Source: Botryococcus braunii
Taxonomy: Eukaryota > Chlorophyta > Trebouxiophyceae
Direction of reading: 5' to 3'
Length of the DNA: 64,000 nt
Assembly: GCA_002005505.1 (NCBI GenBank)
Contig: KV908648.1
Location: 63,210-127,209 of the forward strand
Of the stretch, positions 7,694-18,988 are shown piece by piece. The notes beneath the pieces were generated by a model. That model ran no database searches and was not told the DNA's origin. It worked only from the letters and a program-made list of their open reading frames with translations. Numbering within the stretch: position 1 is the stretch's first letter; each line of letters opens with the position of its first letter. A program made the translations under genes and the position numbers.

Positions 7694-10600
7694 ATGAAAA
7701 CTAGAAGCAGACAAGTGATCATGAAAACGAGAAGTAAGCGCACTGCAACGGAGTCTGGATCAGCTGGGTCTGGCTCCTCCATCAGTGCATCACCCAGCCA
7801 GCCAGCAAACTCCACTGCGCAGAGTGGAGAGATGTGCATCGCAATGACGAAAACCGGTGGCGTCGTCACCACGAATGTCAAATGTCCAGTGACTCTGGAC
7901 AGAGAGGGAGTGGAATTTCCACTCTGGGATCTGGCATATGTGGCAGCCTGTGGCCTCAAAAGGTGCAAGGCAGCCATTGAAGCTCCAATGCCAGACACAG
8001 AGGAGAATGCAGCAGCGCTCCTAATGCTGATTGAGAGCGTCCCCAAGGCGTGGGGTGCCAAGCTGGCTGCAATGCAAGTGGCAGCCAATGCCTACCAGTG
8101 GGTTCGAGAGCGTTTTACTGGAGGGGCAGACCAGGAGGTAACAGCACGCTGGCTGGAGCTCCTACACACCAGCATGGGAGAGACAGAAACGTTGGAGGAC
8201 TACTACAACAGGAAGGTGGCACTCTTCCATGCACTCAAGCGAAATGGGCACTCCATCATGGAGAGAGAAGCCAAGCTGGCAATCATCAAGGGCCTGCCAG
8301 AGGAAGCGAAGGAGACTGGGATGTTCTCCTCATCTGCTGGGAAGGATCTGGAGGGACTGTGGGAGATCATCTCCACCACAGCCAAGGGACTGGGCTTCAA
8401 CGACCAGGTCCCCAGAGTCACCCCTGTGGCCAGGGCAGCCATCACACCAGCCTACTCCACCACACCAGGGACTGCAAGCCCACAGGAGACCCAAGCTGGA
8501 GGCCAGGGGGGCCAAGCTTCATCGACCAAGGTGGAGGGACGGGACCGGCGTGACAACAGGCGCTGCCGCTACTGCAACAAGCTAGGCCATTTTGAGAGGA
8601 ACTGCCTCAAGAAGGAGGCGGACGAGAAGATGCAACAGAACCTGCAGCAAGTCATGGCTGCAATGGCCAATCTGCTTCCGCAATTCCAAAATCAAGCGTC
8701 GGCTGCAGTGGCTCGACCTCCGGAGGGCAGCGGGAACGGCAACAACTTTTTCCCCGGGGGATATCCACCACCCTCTGGTATGTCTGCCATGATTTCTCTG
8801 AATGTCTTAACACCAACACGCGTCATGCCAGAAGCGAGAAGTTTTCTGGTGGACAGTGGAGCCACCATCCACCTAGTCAATGATCTGTCCCTGCTACATT
8901 CCCCCACCCTGCACAGAAATCCCATTCCTTTGCATATGGCTACGTCAGATGCCACGGGACAGATAATTGCAACTGGTTCCCTGTGCTTGAGCAGTGCAGA
9001 ACAGCAACCCCTGTGGCTTCACAATGTGCATTGTGTTCCTTCAGCTACAGCTAATCTGATTTCAGTGACAGCTGCTATACGTGATGGGGCTAGTTTTGTG
9101 ACAGACAGTGTGGGAAGTTACACTGGTATGCGTGGCGCTCAAAACTGGTCTTGTTCAGTTGCACAGAGAAATGGCCTGTATTTCTTGCAGAAGGTCAGTC
9201 CAGTCAGAAACCCTGCCTCTGTGTTTGTTAACACAGCCAGAGCACCAGTCGCTCATGATTGCAGATTGAGAGCACTGTGGCACAGTAGACTGGGGCACCC
9301 AGGGGAGGTTAATATGAGGCGACTGCAGTCTGAAGATTTGGTCCTGGGCATCCCTGTATCTCTCTCCCCTTGCGCAAACTGTCACTCTTCGTGTGAAGCG
9401 TGCATTCAAGGAAAGCACAGTCGTCCCCCTTTTGGAACCAGTTCCAGAGCAGCCACTGAGCCCCTTGAGAGAATTCATTTGGACACAGTTGGCCCCATCT
9501 CCCCTACAGCTATTACTGGGGAGCGCTTCTTTGTCACGATTGTGGATGAGGCTACGCACTACGTCATAGCCCTGGCAGTAAAAACCAAGGATGCAATCAG
9601 CAGTGCAGTCAGAGACCTCCTGATTTTTTGGCAGAGGCAGTTGAACCGCTCTGTTAAGTGCATTCGTACTGACAGGGGGACAGAATTCCTCAACAGTACA
9701 TTGAAGGGTTTCTGTACGCAGGAGGGAATTAAATTTGAGACCTCTGCAGCATACACGCCTCAGCAAAATGGCGTTGCTGAACGGATGAACCGAACAATCA
9801 AGGAGAAGGCCAGAACACTCATGTTGCATGCAGCTGCCAAACAGTCACTCTGGAAGGAAGCAGTGGAGACAGCCTGCATCCTGTACAATATGGGACCTGT
9901 GACTGGACGTGACAAGACGCCTTATGAAGCCTTCCATGGGGTAAAGCCCGATGTATCCCTGCTCAGGACTTTTGGCTGTCTAGCACATGTGCACATACCT
10001 GATCACCAAAGGGGAGTGTTTGAGTCTAAGACCTCCCCTGGTCTCTTCACAGGGTATTCCAGTGTGTCAAAGGCATATAGAATTTATATGGGAAACGGGA
10101 TTTGGAAAGAAAGCAGAGATGTTACCTTTCTGGAGCACTTAAGGGGCGCAGACAGAGTGGGGCTTAGCACCATGTCTCCTGTGAGTCCAAATGCAGTCCA
10201 GCAGCCCTTTGCCTTGCCTTTTGTACAACAGGAGGGCCAGCAGTCCTTGGGTCAGTTGTCTTTTTGGGACTCAGATGATCCTGAGCCTCTCTGCAACCGA
10301 GAGGTCAACGTGCAGCAGTCCGGACCTGACTCCCCCTGTGCAACCACCCCCTGTGCAACTACCCCATGTGCAATCAACCCCTGTGAGAATTCTGAGACTA
10401 CAAGTGTCAACGTGGACGGGGAGCCCACTTCCTCGGAGCTGAGCCATACGCAGTCCGGCCACAGCTGGTCCGTACTCGGACACATGGAGAACCTGGCGCG
10501 AGGAGGCGAGGAGACCAAGTCACACATGCAACGTTTGAATAATGTGCAAGAATGTGTTCGAATGGAAGTTGGGGCCATGGGTGTCCGAGGGCAAGACGGG

Positions 10601-12838
10601 CTGACCCGGCAGCAACGGTATGATCAGAGAGTAGCAGCACGTGAGACTGCAGCTGAGGTCACTGTGGAACATGATGGAGATGTGAGTGATGGAGAGAATA
10701 GGAGAATGTCAGAGGCCATTTGCCCAGGGGAAGCAACGGAAGCTCAGCCTAATGGACAGGACTTGGCCAGGCTGGAGGGCATGTCTGATCATGTAAGCGC
10801 TGAGAGTGAGGCAAGAGAGGTCAGTTTGGAGATTTCCAATCAGACACTTGATGGACAAAGGGAGTCTTCAGATGGCCAGGCTCTGCGTGCTTGTGAGGGA
10901 CACACTGGGGAGTCACAGGTGTGTTGTGAGAGTACAAGCGTGGATGAGAGAGACACCACTGCAGGGTGTCGCACAGTGCCAGATTATGCTGCGCCTTTGA
11001 GTGATGAGTGCGTTTGGGACATGACGAGTGATGTAAGACCCAGATTGAGTGGAGCAGCATGTGAATCCTCCAAGGAGAGAAAGCTGCAGACACCTCCAGA
11101 GTGGGAGAGAGTCAGAGAGGTGTGTAACGCAGTAACCTCGAGCGAAAGAGTAGTGGAAGCACGTGCGTGTGAGCCTAGAGAGGATAGCCATGTTGTGCAT
11201 GATCACAATCTGAATCCTGTAAAGGGTAAGATACCTGGGGTGAGGTGGTCCAAGGTGCCAATCCCTGGAAACCTCAGGGAGGCGCAAAGATCCCCTCAGT
11301 GGGAATTCTGGCGCCAGGCAATGCAAGAGGAGCAAGATTCTCTTGATGCGCACGAGGTGATGGAGTACGTTGAGAGACCCAGGGGACACAAGGTGATCCC
11401 TGTGCATTGGATCTTCTCTGTGAAGACTGATGCACATGGGAACGTGTTGAGATTTAAGGCTCGGCTTGTAGCCCAGGGCTGTAGACAGATTCCTGGAGTT
11501 GATGTAGATGAGGTCTTTGCACCTACCAGTAGCTATGGGTCCAGGAGGACTTTGCTAGCAACTGCTGCAGCAAAGAACATGGAAATTCACCAGGTGGATA
11601 TAAAGACCGCCTTTTTGAATGGTGAATTAGAGGAGGAGGTGTATGTGACACAGCCTCCTGGATTTGATAATGGCAACCCCAACATTGTGTGCAGACTGCG
11701 TAAGGCCCTTTATGGCCTGAAGCAGGCTCCCAGGGCTTGGCACAAGACCCTGAATGAGAAGCTGCTGAGTATGGGATATGAAGTGTGTAAGAGCGATGCG
11801 GGAGTTTACATAAAGAGACACGAGGATGGGGAGCTGTCATACATGCTTGTGTATGTTGATGATCTTTTGATTGTGGCAATGGGTGCGGAAGAGATAGAAT
11901 GGGTGAAAAAGGAGCTGTTGGCAAGCTTCAAGATTCATGACCTTGGTGAAGTCAAGGACTTCTTGGGCTGCCAGATCCTGAGAGATAGAGAGAATCGGTG
12001 CTTATCACTGAGCTGCGTGCCTAAGATTGATGCACTGTGTGAGAAGTTTGGGGTGAGTGCTGAGTCACGTACAGTCGATACTCCCATGAGTAAAGACTTT
12101 GTGATGTCTGGGATGCCGCAGGTTACAGTGGGTGAGACCAGCTTTGGGTCTGGGACTCCACTGCCTCCCGGGCATAGATATTGTGAGCTTGTTGGGTCTC
12201 TGTTGTATATTGCTAATACAACTCGACCTGATATAGCTCAGGCTGTGGGTGTTCTGTCCCGTTACCGGAACGCTCCCACCACTGCCCACATGAATGAGGG
12301 CTTGAGGGTATTGAGGTATCTTCAGTCTACTCGAGAGTGTGTCTTAGTGCTGGGAGGGAAAGGGCCTGTGTTAGAAGGTCATGTTGATGCAGATTATGCT
12401 GGCGATATTGACAGCAGGCATTCTACCTCGGGATATGTGCTATCAGTGTTTGGCAGTGCTGTGGTCTGGGGTAGTAAGAAGCAACACTCAGTTGCTACCT
12501 CCACTGTGGAGGCAGAATTCATGGCAACCAGTCTGGCTATTAAGGAGCTTAACTGGCTGCGTGGGTTCATGGAGGAAATCGGAACTCCTCCTTGGTCAGT
12601 GAAGCTATACTGTGACAATCAGGGGTGCATTGCTAACCTGAAAAACCCACTGTATAGCAAGTATACTAAGCACATTGCAGTGTGCTTCCACTTTGCACGT
12701 GAAGCTATTGCAAAGGGGCAGGTTACACTCTGCTATGTGGAGTCTGCAAGGAACAAGGCAGACATGCTGACAAAGCCTCTCGCTCGCCCTGCCTTCCAGA
12801 CGCACAGGCGAGGGTTTGGACTTGTGAAGATGACATAG
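7694..12838 (+). CDS. gag-pol: cop1 Gag-Pol polyprotein
   Basis: One uninterrupted frame of 1,714 codons plus stop. ATG at 7694 is the first in-frame AUG (MKTRSRQVIMKTRSK). Order: capsid; zinc knuckle CRYCNKLGHFERNC (about residue 290); aspartic protease FLVDSGATIHLV (about 385); integrase HHCC (WHSRLGHPGEVN and CHSSCEACIQGKH, about 530-575), catalytic Asp in LDTVGPIS, TDRGTEF and Glu in QQNGVAERMNR (about 595-700); an acidic variable linker (about 820-1180); RT with VDIKTAFLNGELEEEVYV and YVDD in LVYVDDLLIVA (about 1390); RNase H with VDADYAGD, VEAEFMA and DNQGCIANL (about 1565-1650); and the usual ADMLTKPL end. All catalytic residues expected for copia are visible. Gag and Pol are fused with no stop or frameshift, so the Gag:Pol ratio must be set in another way. 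Expression would start from the LTR. Confidence 0.95.
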   Translation: MKTRSRQVIMKTRSKRTATESGSAGSGSSISASPSQPANSTAQSGEMCIAMTKTGGVVTTNVKCPVTLDREGVEFPLWDLAYVAACGLKRCKAAIEAPMPDTEENAAALLMLIESVPKAWGAKLAAMQVAANAYQWVRERFTGGADQEVTARWLELLHTSMGETETLEDYYNRKVALFHALKRNGHSIMEREAKLAIIKGLPEEAKETGMFSSSAGKDLEGLWEIISTTAKGLGFNDQVPRVTPVARAAITPAYSTTPGTASPQETQAGGQGGQASSTKVEGRDRRDNRRCRYCNKLGHFERNCLKKEADEKMQQNLQQVMAAMANLLPQFQNQASAAVARPPEGSGNGNNFFPGGYPPPSGMSAMISLNVLTPTRVMPEARSFLVDSGATIHLVNDLSLLHSPTLHRNPIPLHMATSDATGQIIATGSLCLSSAEQQPLWLHNVHCVPSATANLISVTAAIRDGASFVTDSVGSYTGMRGAQNWSCSVAQRNGLYFLQKVSPVRNPASVFVNTARAPVAHDCRLRALWHSRLGHPGEVNMRRLQSEDLVLGIPVSLSPCANCHSSCEACIQGKHSRPPFGTSSRAATEPLERIHLDTVGPISPTAITGERFFVTIVDEATHYVIALAVKTKDAISSAVRDLLIFWQRQLNRSVKCIRTDRGTEFLNSTLKGFCTQEGIKFETSAAYTPQQNGVAERMNRTIKEKARTLMLHAAAKQSLWKEAVETACILYNMGPVTGRDKTPYEAFHGVKPDVSLLRTFGCLAHVHIPDHQRGVFESKTSPGLFTGYSSVSKAYRIYMGNGIWKESRDVTFLEHLRGADRVGLSTMSPVSPNAVQQPFALPFVQQEGQQSLGQLSFWDSDDPEPLCNREVNVQQSGPDSPCATTPCATTPCAINPCENSETTSVNVDGEPTSSELSHTQSGHSWSVLGHMENLARGGEETKSHMQRLNNVQECVRMEVGAMGVRGQDGLTRQQRYDQRVAARETAAEVTVEHDGDVSDGENRRMSEAICPGEATEAQPNGQDLARLEGMSDHVSAESEAREVSLEISNQTLDGQRESSDGQALRACEGHTGESQVCCESTSVDERDTTAGCRTVPDYAAPLSDECVWDMTSDVRPRLSGAACESSKERKLQTPPEWERVREVCNAVTSSERVVEARACEPREDSHVVHDHNLNPVKGKIPGVRWSKVPIPGNLREAQRSPQWEFWRQAMQEEQDSLDAHEVMEYVERPRGHKVIPVHWIFSVKTDAHGNVLRFKARLVAQGCRQIPGVDVDEVFAPTSSYGSRRTLLATAAAKNMEIHQVDIKTAFLNGELEEEVYVTQPPGFDNGNPNIVCRLRKALYGLKQAPRAWHKTLNEKLLSMGYEVCKSDAGVYIKRHEDGELSYMLVYVDDLLIVAMGAEEIEWVKKELLASFKIHDLGEVKDFLGCQILRDRENRCLSLSCVPKIDALCEKFGVSAESRTVDTPMSKDFVMSGMPQVTVGETSFGSGTPLPPGHRYCELVGSLLYIANTTRPDIAQAVGVLSRYRNAPTTAHMNEGLRVLRYLQSTRECVLVLGGKGPVLEGHVDADYAGDIDSRHSTSGYVLSVFGSAVVWGSKKQHSVATSTVEAEFMATSLAIKELNWLRGFMEEIGTPPWSVKLYCDNQGCIANLKNPLYSKYTKHIAVCFHFAREAIAKGQVTLCYVESARNKADMLTKPLARPAFQTHRRGFGLVKMT

Positions 12839-12853
12839 GTGACAGGGTGCTGT

Positions 12854-12863
12854 CAAGGGGAAG
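12854..12863 (+). promoter_or_regulatory. cop1 PPT
   Basis: CAAGGGGAAG directly before the 3' LTR. The same purine core precedes the 3' LTRs of cop2, cop3, cop4 and cop7 (GCAAGGGGAAG), as expected for the plus-strand primer. Confidence 0.85.
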
Positions 12864-13742
12864 TGTTGAATGAATTGGTCAATACTGTACTTAGTGACAT
12901 CCCCTGTCACATGCCATCAACAGCAGTGTAAACTATAGCCGTTATAGCCCTTTATGAACGGTATAGATCATACTCGTACCTCAATGACATAACACGTGAC
13001 TTGTACGATATGCGTTCTCAATAGACATTACGTATGGTAGTACTTTAGGATCCCTGCAGTCCGAGCCATCCCTGGGCAGCCCAGGAACGGCTCGGTACTT
13101 GTCCGAAGCATGTTGGTATCCTTGACCAACCTCTACTGTTGGAGAGTGCTGTGTGCTGTTCCTGGAAACGTTGTAGCGTGGACGGTTTTTCCCACAGGCT
13201 ACGAAGTGACGCTGCCGTCGTGCCATCACTGCAGGTGTGTTTAGGATTCTCAAAGCCGTTCCAGATATGATTGTGCTCAAACATTCAGACCAGTTAGATA
13301 TTACTGCTGTGTGCATTGATGAGAGTGCATGACGAGAGCGCACTGAATGTTTGACCTCATTGAGACTTATGTTGACGTCCACCGTTGTGGCGGTAAGATA
13401 GTTTCACTGTACAAACATCACAAAGAGACCTTGCTGAGTTACTGATGAACTATTATTGTATTCTAGTGACGTAAAGTAGACATCGCAAGGCCTCTTTGGT
13501 GCTGAACTCTGCTATCAGGCAAGGCGTAGTGTTACGTGGTCTTTAGCAAGAGTGAGAGCAGTTAAGATCATTTGTAAGACTTGTCCGAAGCATGTTGGTA
13601 TCCTTGACCAACCTCTACTGTTGGAGAGTGCTGTGTGCTGTTCCTGGAAACGTTGTAGCGTGGACGGTTTTTCCCACAGGCTACGAAGTGACGCTGCCGT
13701 CGTGCCATCACTGCAGGTGACGCCGCAAGCAGAAATGTTTGA
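12864..13742 (+). repeat. cop1 3' LTR
   Basis: Same 879 bp as 6507-7385, including both R copies and the spacer. I saw no difference. It is followed by target duplication AATTC and the resumed cop2 leader ORF. Confidence 0.95.
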
Positions 13743-13747
13743 AATTC

Positions 13748-13848
13748 TCTACGGCGGGGGAGAATTTCATGTGGACGAGTGGGTCACAGAGGACGACAGT
13801 GAGGACGAGGACGGAGACTCCAGACTGTCAGAAAGGAGCAACGACTGA
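13748..13848 (+). pseudogene. cop2 leader ORF, last part
   Basis: Continuation, in the same frame, of the ORF that starts at 6083. The C-terminal tail is strongly acidic (TEDDSEDEDGDS) and the stop is 15 bases before the gag ATG at 13864. The short spacing suggests termination and reinitiation, or leaky scanning, into gag. The product is unrecognised. Confidence 0.7.
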
Positions 13849-13863
13849 CAGGGTCCGAACAGC

Positions 13864-16800
13864 ATGAAGAAGAAGGGTACGAGCACCAGCTCAGAATCTA
13901 AGTCAGCAGGAGAGGAGTCCACATCAACTCCTACCAGGGAGCCTTGCACTCCCAGCACCTCCAGAGGGGAAGGAGACACCCTTCCCAAGGTCATTGCCAC
14001 TCAGGTCAAGGTACATATAAAACTGCTACGTAAGGGCCAGAACTTTGTGGTGTGGGACAATGCTTTCACTGCAGCAAATGATGCCAAGGGTTCGTTGCCA
14101 GCCATTCAACAAGCTATGCCTGGGACCACCCACAATGCCGCAGCATTGTTGTTGCTGTATGAATCAGTACCAGAAGACTGGTTGGGGGAGCTGTGAAGTA
14201 AGCCATCGGCATATGATGCATATGTGTATATTTGTAGGAAGTTTGTGGGAGGCTACAATACTCAGGCCAATGCTGACTGGTTAAAGGAGATGTCCCGTGG
14301 CATGAAACAAGGTGAAACCATCTCTCAGTATGTCAATAGGATTATCAATCTGAAAGGTTGCTTGAAACGCAATGGACATGATCTTCTAGATGGGCACGTG
14401 GCCACCCAGATTGTGCAGGGCCTGCCAACAGCTGCCAACCCCCCTGGACTACTGCCTACAGCCGTTGCTTATCCCTTGGACCAACTAGCAGACCTCATCT
14501 CCACCACAGCAGAAGCAACGGGCTACGATGATGACCCAGATCTGCCTGCAGTGGTCATGACTCCACAACCAGTGCAGGCTGCTGCAGCCCCTGCCCCTAC
14601 TGCATGTGCTTTGACTCAGACCAGACAGCCTGCAGACACAGAGACCAAGGTGGAAGTACGTGGTACATGCAACTACTGCCACAAAAGGGGACACTTCTGG
14701 AGAGACTGCCGCAAGAGACAGAGGGACGCCGAAACCCAGAGGAATGTGGTGGCAGCAGTGCAGCAACTGGCAGGCATGTGGCCCCAAGGTCAGTTTCCTG
14801 GAGGACCCCAGCCCCCTCCAGCAGTCCAGCATGTCTTCCCTGCAGTGGGAGCGTTCCCAGTGTTGCACCCACCACCTGGTCCACCTTCTCCCCCACCTGA
14901 AGGTATGCCACACGTGGTATCCTATAATGTTCTCAAACCATGCAAGGGGAGAATTTCCAAACAGTCCTGGTTGGTAGACAGTGGAGCGACAGTCCATCTT
15001 GTCAATGATCTGTCACTGTTACATGCTCCCACAGTCCATGCTGCTCCTATCCCTCTGCAACTGGCCACGTCTGATGCAACAGGAGGAATTACTGCCACAG
15101 GATCAATCTGCCTTTTGAACCAGCAATCTATCCCACTGTGGCTGCATCATGTCCAGTGTGTTCCCTCTGCAACGATGAACATCTTGTCTGTTTCAGCTGC
15201 CCTTCGTGATGGAGCTTGCTTTACCACAGACAGCATGGGTGCTTTTACCACAGTCTCTGGCCCGAATGGCTGGAAGATGCCCGTTAGAGCAGAAAAAGGT
15301 CTTAATTATGTACATGACCGCTTATCTGTTCCCCCAGTGCAATGGTTGTCACCCGTGGCAGCTGCAGTGAAGAGCAAATCCAAGAAGAACCTGCAGCATG
15401 ATTGTGCGAAACGCTTTCTGTGGCACAGCAGAATGGGACATCCAGGTGAACCATGGATGCAGCGCCTGAGCAATGAACAGCTGGTCACAGGCATTGATAC
15501 CTCCCTGTCATCCTGTGAGAACTGTCCAAAGTATTGTGAAGCATGCATTGAGGGGAAGCACACCCGTCCTCCCTTTGGTGAAAGTTCCAGGCCTGCAATA
15601 AATCCTCTTGACAGAATCCATATTGACACTGTGGGCCCCATTTCACCAGCAGCCATCTCTGGGGAACGGTTTTGGGTGACTGTAGCTGATGAGGAATCTG
15701 GATGGAAGGTTGTCCTACCAGTAAAGTCAAAGGATGTAATTGCTTCAGTTGTCAGGGACCTGATCCTATTTTGGCAGACAGAAAGAGGGACAACTGTCAA
15801 GTGCATTCGGTGTGACAGAGGCACAGAATTTATTAATTCCAGATTCAAGGAGTTCTGTGCATCTCAGGGCACTAAGCTGGAGATGTCTGCCCCCTACACA
15901 CCCCAGCAGAACGGGATAGCAGAGCGAGCCAACAGGACCTTGAAGGAGCGAACCAGAACCCTCCTCAATTTTGCTGGTGCCAGCCCAGTTATGTGGAAAG
16001 AGGCCCTAGAGACAGCCTGCATCCTCCTGAATATGGGACCCAGTACAGGCAGGCCTCTCACTCCTTGTGAATTATTCATGAGATACAAGCCAGATGTGTC
16101 ACTTCTTCGTACGTGGGGATGCCTGGCATTTGTGCATGTGCCCGATCAGCAGAGGGGGGTATTTGCACCAAAGGCTGTGCCTGGCATGTTCACTGGCTAT
16201 TCCCCAGTGTCCAAGGCATATCGTATTTATCTGGGAGGGGGGGTCTGGAGAGAGAGCAGAGATGTCCAGTTTGTGGAACACATCCGAGGAGCCTCTCGGG
16301 TGGGAATGTCCACCCTCCCTGACCAACCACTACAGTTCACGTATCCTGAAGGTTTGCCAGCTCAGCAGCACATCAGCGACCTGACAGTCTCCTCACCTCA
16401 GTGAAGCACTCAGAATCAGGTTGTCAGAGCTCCCTGCCCCAGCAGCAGACCTGACAGCACCCTCCCAGGACCCCCTGACCAAGCTGCAACCGAGCCTGCA
16501 TGTCAGGGGAAGTCTTCCCAAGAGGAGGGCACTCCAGAAATTGATCATGGACCAAGTGAGAAACCACTGCAGCTGGATCTGGACCAGTCCGGGGCACTGG
16601 ATACGCTTCAGCGACTTGCACGTGGAGGCTCTGACAGTGGGCAGCATCAACGGACCTTGGAGCGAGCACAGCAGTCCCTCCGGAATACACCTCCTGCTAC
16701 TGTAACTCCGCCTTTGAATGGACCCTCTCGGGCCCAACGCTATGAGCATCGCACTGCTGCTCGCGAGCTCCTGCTGGCACAGGAGAAGGGAGAGAGCTGT

Positions 16801-18475
16801 GAGCGAGAGGGGCTGACTGAATGTGACACCGAGTCACAAGGACCAGGGGAAGTGCAGGAAAGAAGTCAGGATCCTGAGAGACCTGAGCTACATGTGAGTG
16901 ATGAGAGGGGGACAGTCTCTGATCAGACTGAAAACGGTCCAAGCGAGCTGAGATGTATGGGTGGGACCTGTTCAGTGCCTGAGGGGATTGTTCGAGATGT
17001 GAGTTCTGTCTGTAATGCCCAAAGACAAAGTGGTGCCAGCCACACAAGTGAGGGCCTTGCTTGTGAGGGTGTGGCTGGGCCTGCGCCCCAGCGCTCATGT
17101 TTGGTGGGGAGCAGACAGAGAGAGAGAGAGACATGGGCACAACACCAAGGCAGACCAAGTGTCTAAGCTGTGCAGAGTGGTTCAATTGCCTGTGAGAGCT
17201 CTGACGTGGCTGAAACCCGTCAGACATGTAAGAGGGTGGATGAGGAGGTGAATCGGAAGCTTGGACAGTGTGAGAATTTGCCCCATTATAAGAGCTTTCC
17301 GAGAGATACATGTGTCTGGGAGGATGATGTGAGAGTGCGAAGCAGTAAGCTTGAAAGGGCAAACTGTGAGTCGAAAAGAGAGAGAGAGCAGCGAGGAAAG
17401 TCAGAATCCTCACAACCTGCACCCAGGTGCAGTGCGGCGACATTCAGCGAAAGAGTAGTGGGTGAAAGAGAGAGTGAGAGCAAGCCAGATCAGGGGAAGC
17501 ACACAGGGGTACGGTTTGGAAAGATTAGTGTGCCTTCCAGCTTGAGGGAGGCACAGAAGTCCCCTCAGTGGGAATATTGGAAGGCTGCTATGCAAGAAGA
17601 GCAGAATTCCTTGGATGCCCACGAGGTCATGGAGTATGTCCCCAGACCTCGTGGCCATAAGGTGATTCCAGTTCATTGGATCTTTTCCGTGAAAATGGAT
17701 GCCCATGGCAATGTGCTGAGGTTCAAGGCTAGGCTGGTAGCTCAAGGATGCAGGCAAATTCCTGGAGTAGATGTCATGGAAGTTTTTGCCCCAACTAGCA
17801 GCTATGGGTCCAGGAGAGCCTTATTGTCAGTGGCTGCACAAGAGGGTCTTGAAATTCACCAGGTGGATGTCAAGACTGCGTTTCTGAATGGGGAATTAGA
17901 GGAGGAGGTGTATGTCACACAACCTCCTGGGTTTGAAAATGGGGATGGTAACATAGTGTGTCGCTTGAAGAAGGCATTGTATGGCCTGAAGCAAGCTCCA
18001 AGGGCATGGCATAAGACCCTTAATGAGAAGCTGCATACCATGGGATATGAAGTGTGCAAGAGTGATGCTGGTGTCTATGTGAATAGTTCAGTAGATGGAG
18101 GAAAGTCATTTGTGTTAATTTATGTAGATGATCTACTGATAGTTTCAAAGGGAATGGGAGAGATTGAGAGAGTGAAGGGGTTACTCAAGCAAGAGTTCAC
18201 CATTCATGATTCAGGAGAGGTGAAAGATTTTCTGGGCTGTCAAGTGATGAGAGATAGGGATAAAGGGCTCATTTCATTAAGTTGCATCCCTAAAATTGAT
18301 GCACTGGTTGAGAAATTTGGGCTGGATTTGGAGTCTGTGGGGCCCGACACCCCTATGACCAAAGATTTTGTGGCCACACAGCGACCTATGTCCAAGGACA
18401 ACAGTGACAGCATTGGTGCTGGAAGCCCACTTCCACCAGGACACAGGTACTGTGAACTGGTTGGGTCACTGTTGT
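13864..18475 (+). pseudogene. gag-pol: cop2 gag-pol, 5' part, broken by stop codons
   Basis: Starts at ATG 13864 (MKKKGTSTSSESKS). All parts lie in one frame, with in-frame stops at 14194 (TGA), 16402 (TGA) and 17164 (TAA) and no frameshift. Domains: capsid; knuckle CNYCHKRGHFWRDC (about 14665); protease WLVDSGATVHLV (about 14970); integrase WHSRMGHPGEP, CENCPKYCEACIEGKH, HIDTVGPIS, CDRGTEF, QQNGIAERANR (15420-15940); Ser/Glu-rich linker (16300-17500); RT with VDVKTAFLNGELEEEVYV and YVDD (about 18124). Ty3-1 interrupts the frame in the GSLLYIANTT motif, and the frame resumes at 25344. It is the same type as cop1 but clearly a different family. All stops could be C-to-T changes of CGA or CAA. 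Confidence 0.9.
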
Positions 18476-18772
18476 TGTAACAGGAATAGTCGCGTGTTAT
18501 AGGAAAATGACCGGACCACGAGGATTTGGACCTCCATAAAGGTCCCTTCGTGAGTTATGGTCCTCCACGCCAAGAAGTGGCTGCTTCACGCGCCAAGGGA
18601 GTGACCCCTTACTTGACAAGGCGCATTGGCGATGGAGACGGGGACACTTAGAACAGGATAGAATAAGGCTTTGGCAGAGGAAGGACCGGGCCGGACTGGA
18701 CGGGTACTGAGGTGGAGCCCAAACAACTTGTAACCATTGTTTTCGCATCCTTTGGCCGTTTCTACTGTATCA
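18476..18772 (+). repeat. Ty3-1 5' LTR
   Basis: Begins TGTAACAGGAATAG and ends CTACTGTATCA. A TGTAA poly(A)-like signal is at 18729-18733, 39 bases before the LTR end. It is compact and has no repeated R segment, unlike the copia LTRs here. Confidence 0.95.
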
Positions 18773-18773
18773 C

Positions 18774-18785
18774 TGGTATCGGCGA
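18774..18785 (+). promoter_or_regulatory. Ty3-1 primer-binding site
   Basis: TGGTATCGGCGA, one base after the LTR. The same 12 bases follow the LTRs of Ty3-2 (29804), Ty3-3 (33411) and, on the minus strand, the TRIM (33976-33965). It begins TGG as expected for pairing with a tRNA 3' CCA end, so Ty3 and copia elements here use different primers. Confidence 0.85.
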
Positions 18786-18988
18786 GAGGGGCCAAATTTT
18801 GAGCTCCTCTCGTTGAAAAAATTTCCCAAAGAAGTTTTTCAGAGAATTCTATAGATTCGGATTGGGTTAGTTGTGGTGTGTGTGGCGCTTTTAGGGGCCT
18901 ACGACTCGGGTCACCGAGTTTAGGGCCCCCACCCGGACTTTCTCGATTTCCTGTGTCACCGAGCCTCGCCAACACTGACAGCTCAGAA

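Larger units (their letters stand above)
6507..13742 (+). mobile_element. cop1: complete, apparently intact Ty1/copia element
   Basis: 879-bp LTRs at 6507-7385 and 12864-13742 appear identical by eye. The target duplication is AATTC (6502-6506 and 13743-13747). Primer site, one uninterrupted gag-pol frame and PPT are all present. Nothing visible is broken, so this is a candidate active element and the youngest copia copy in the window. Confidence 0.95.

Noticed and set aside
18878..18988. Upstream extension of Ty3-1 Gag
   Set aside because: It starts at a GTG; the first AUG in frame is 18989, followed by a typical Gag N-terminus.
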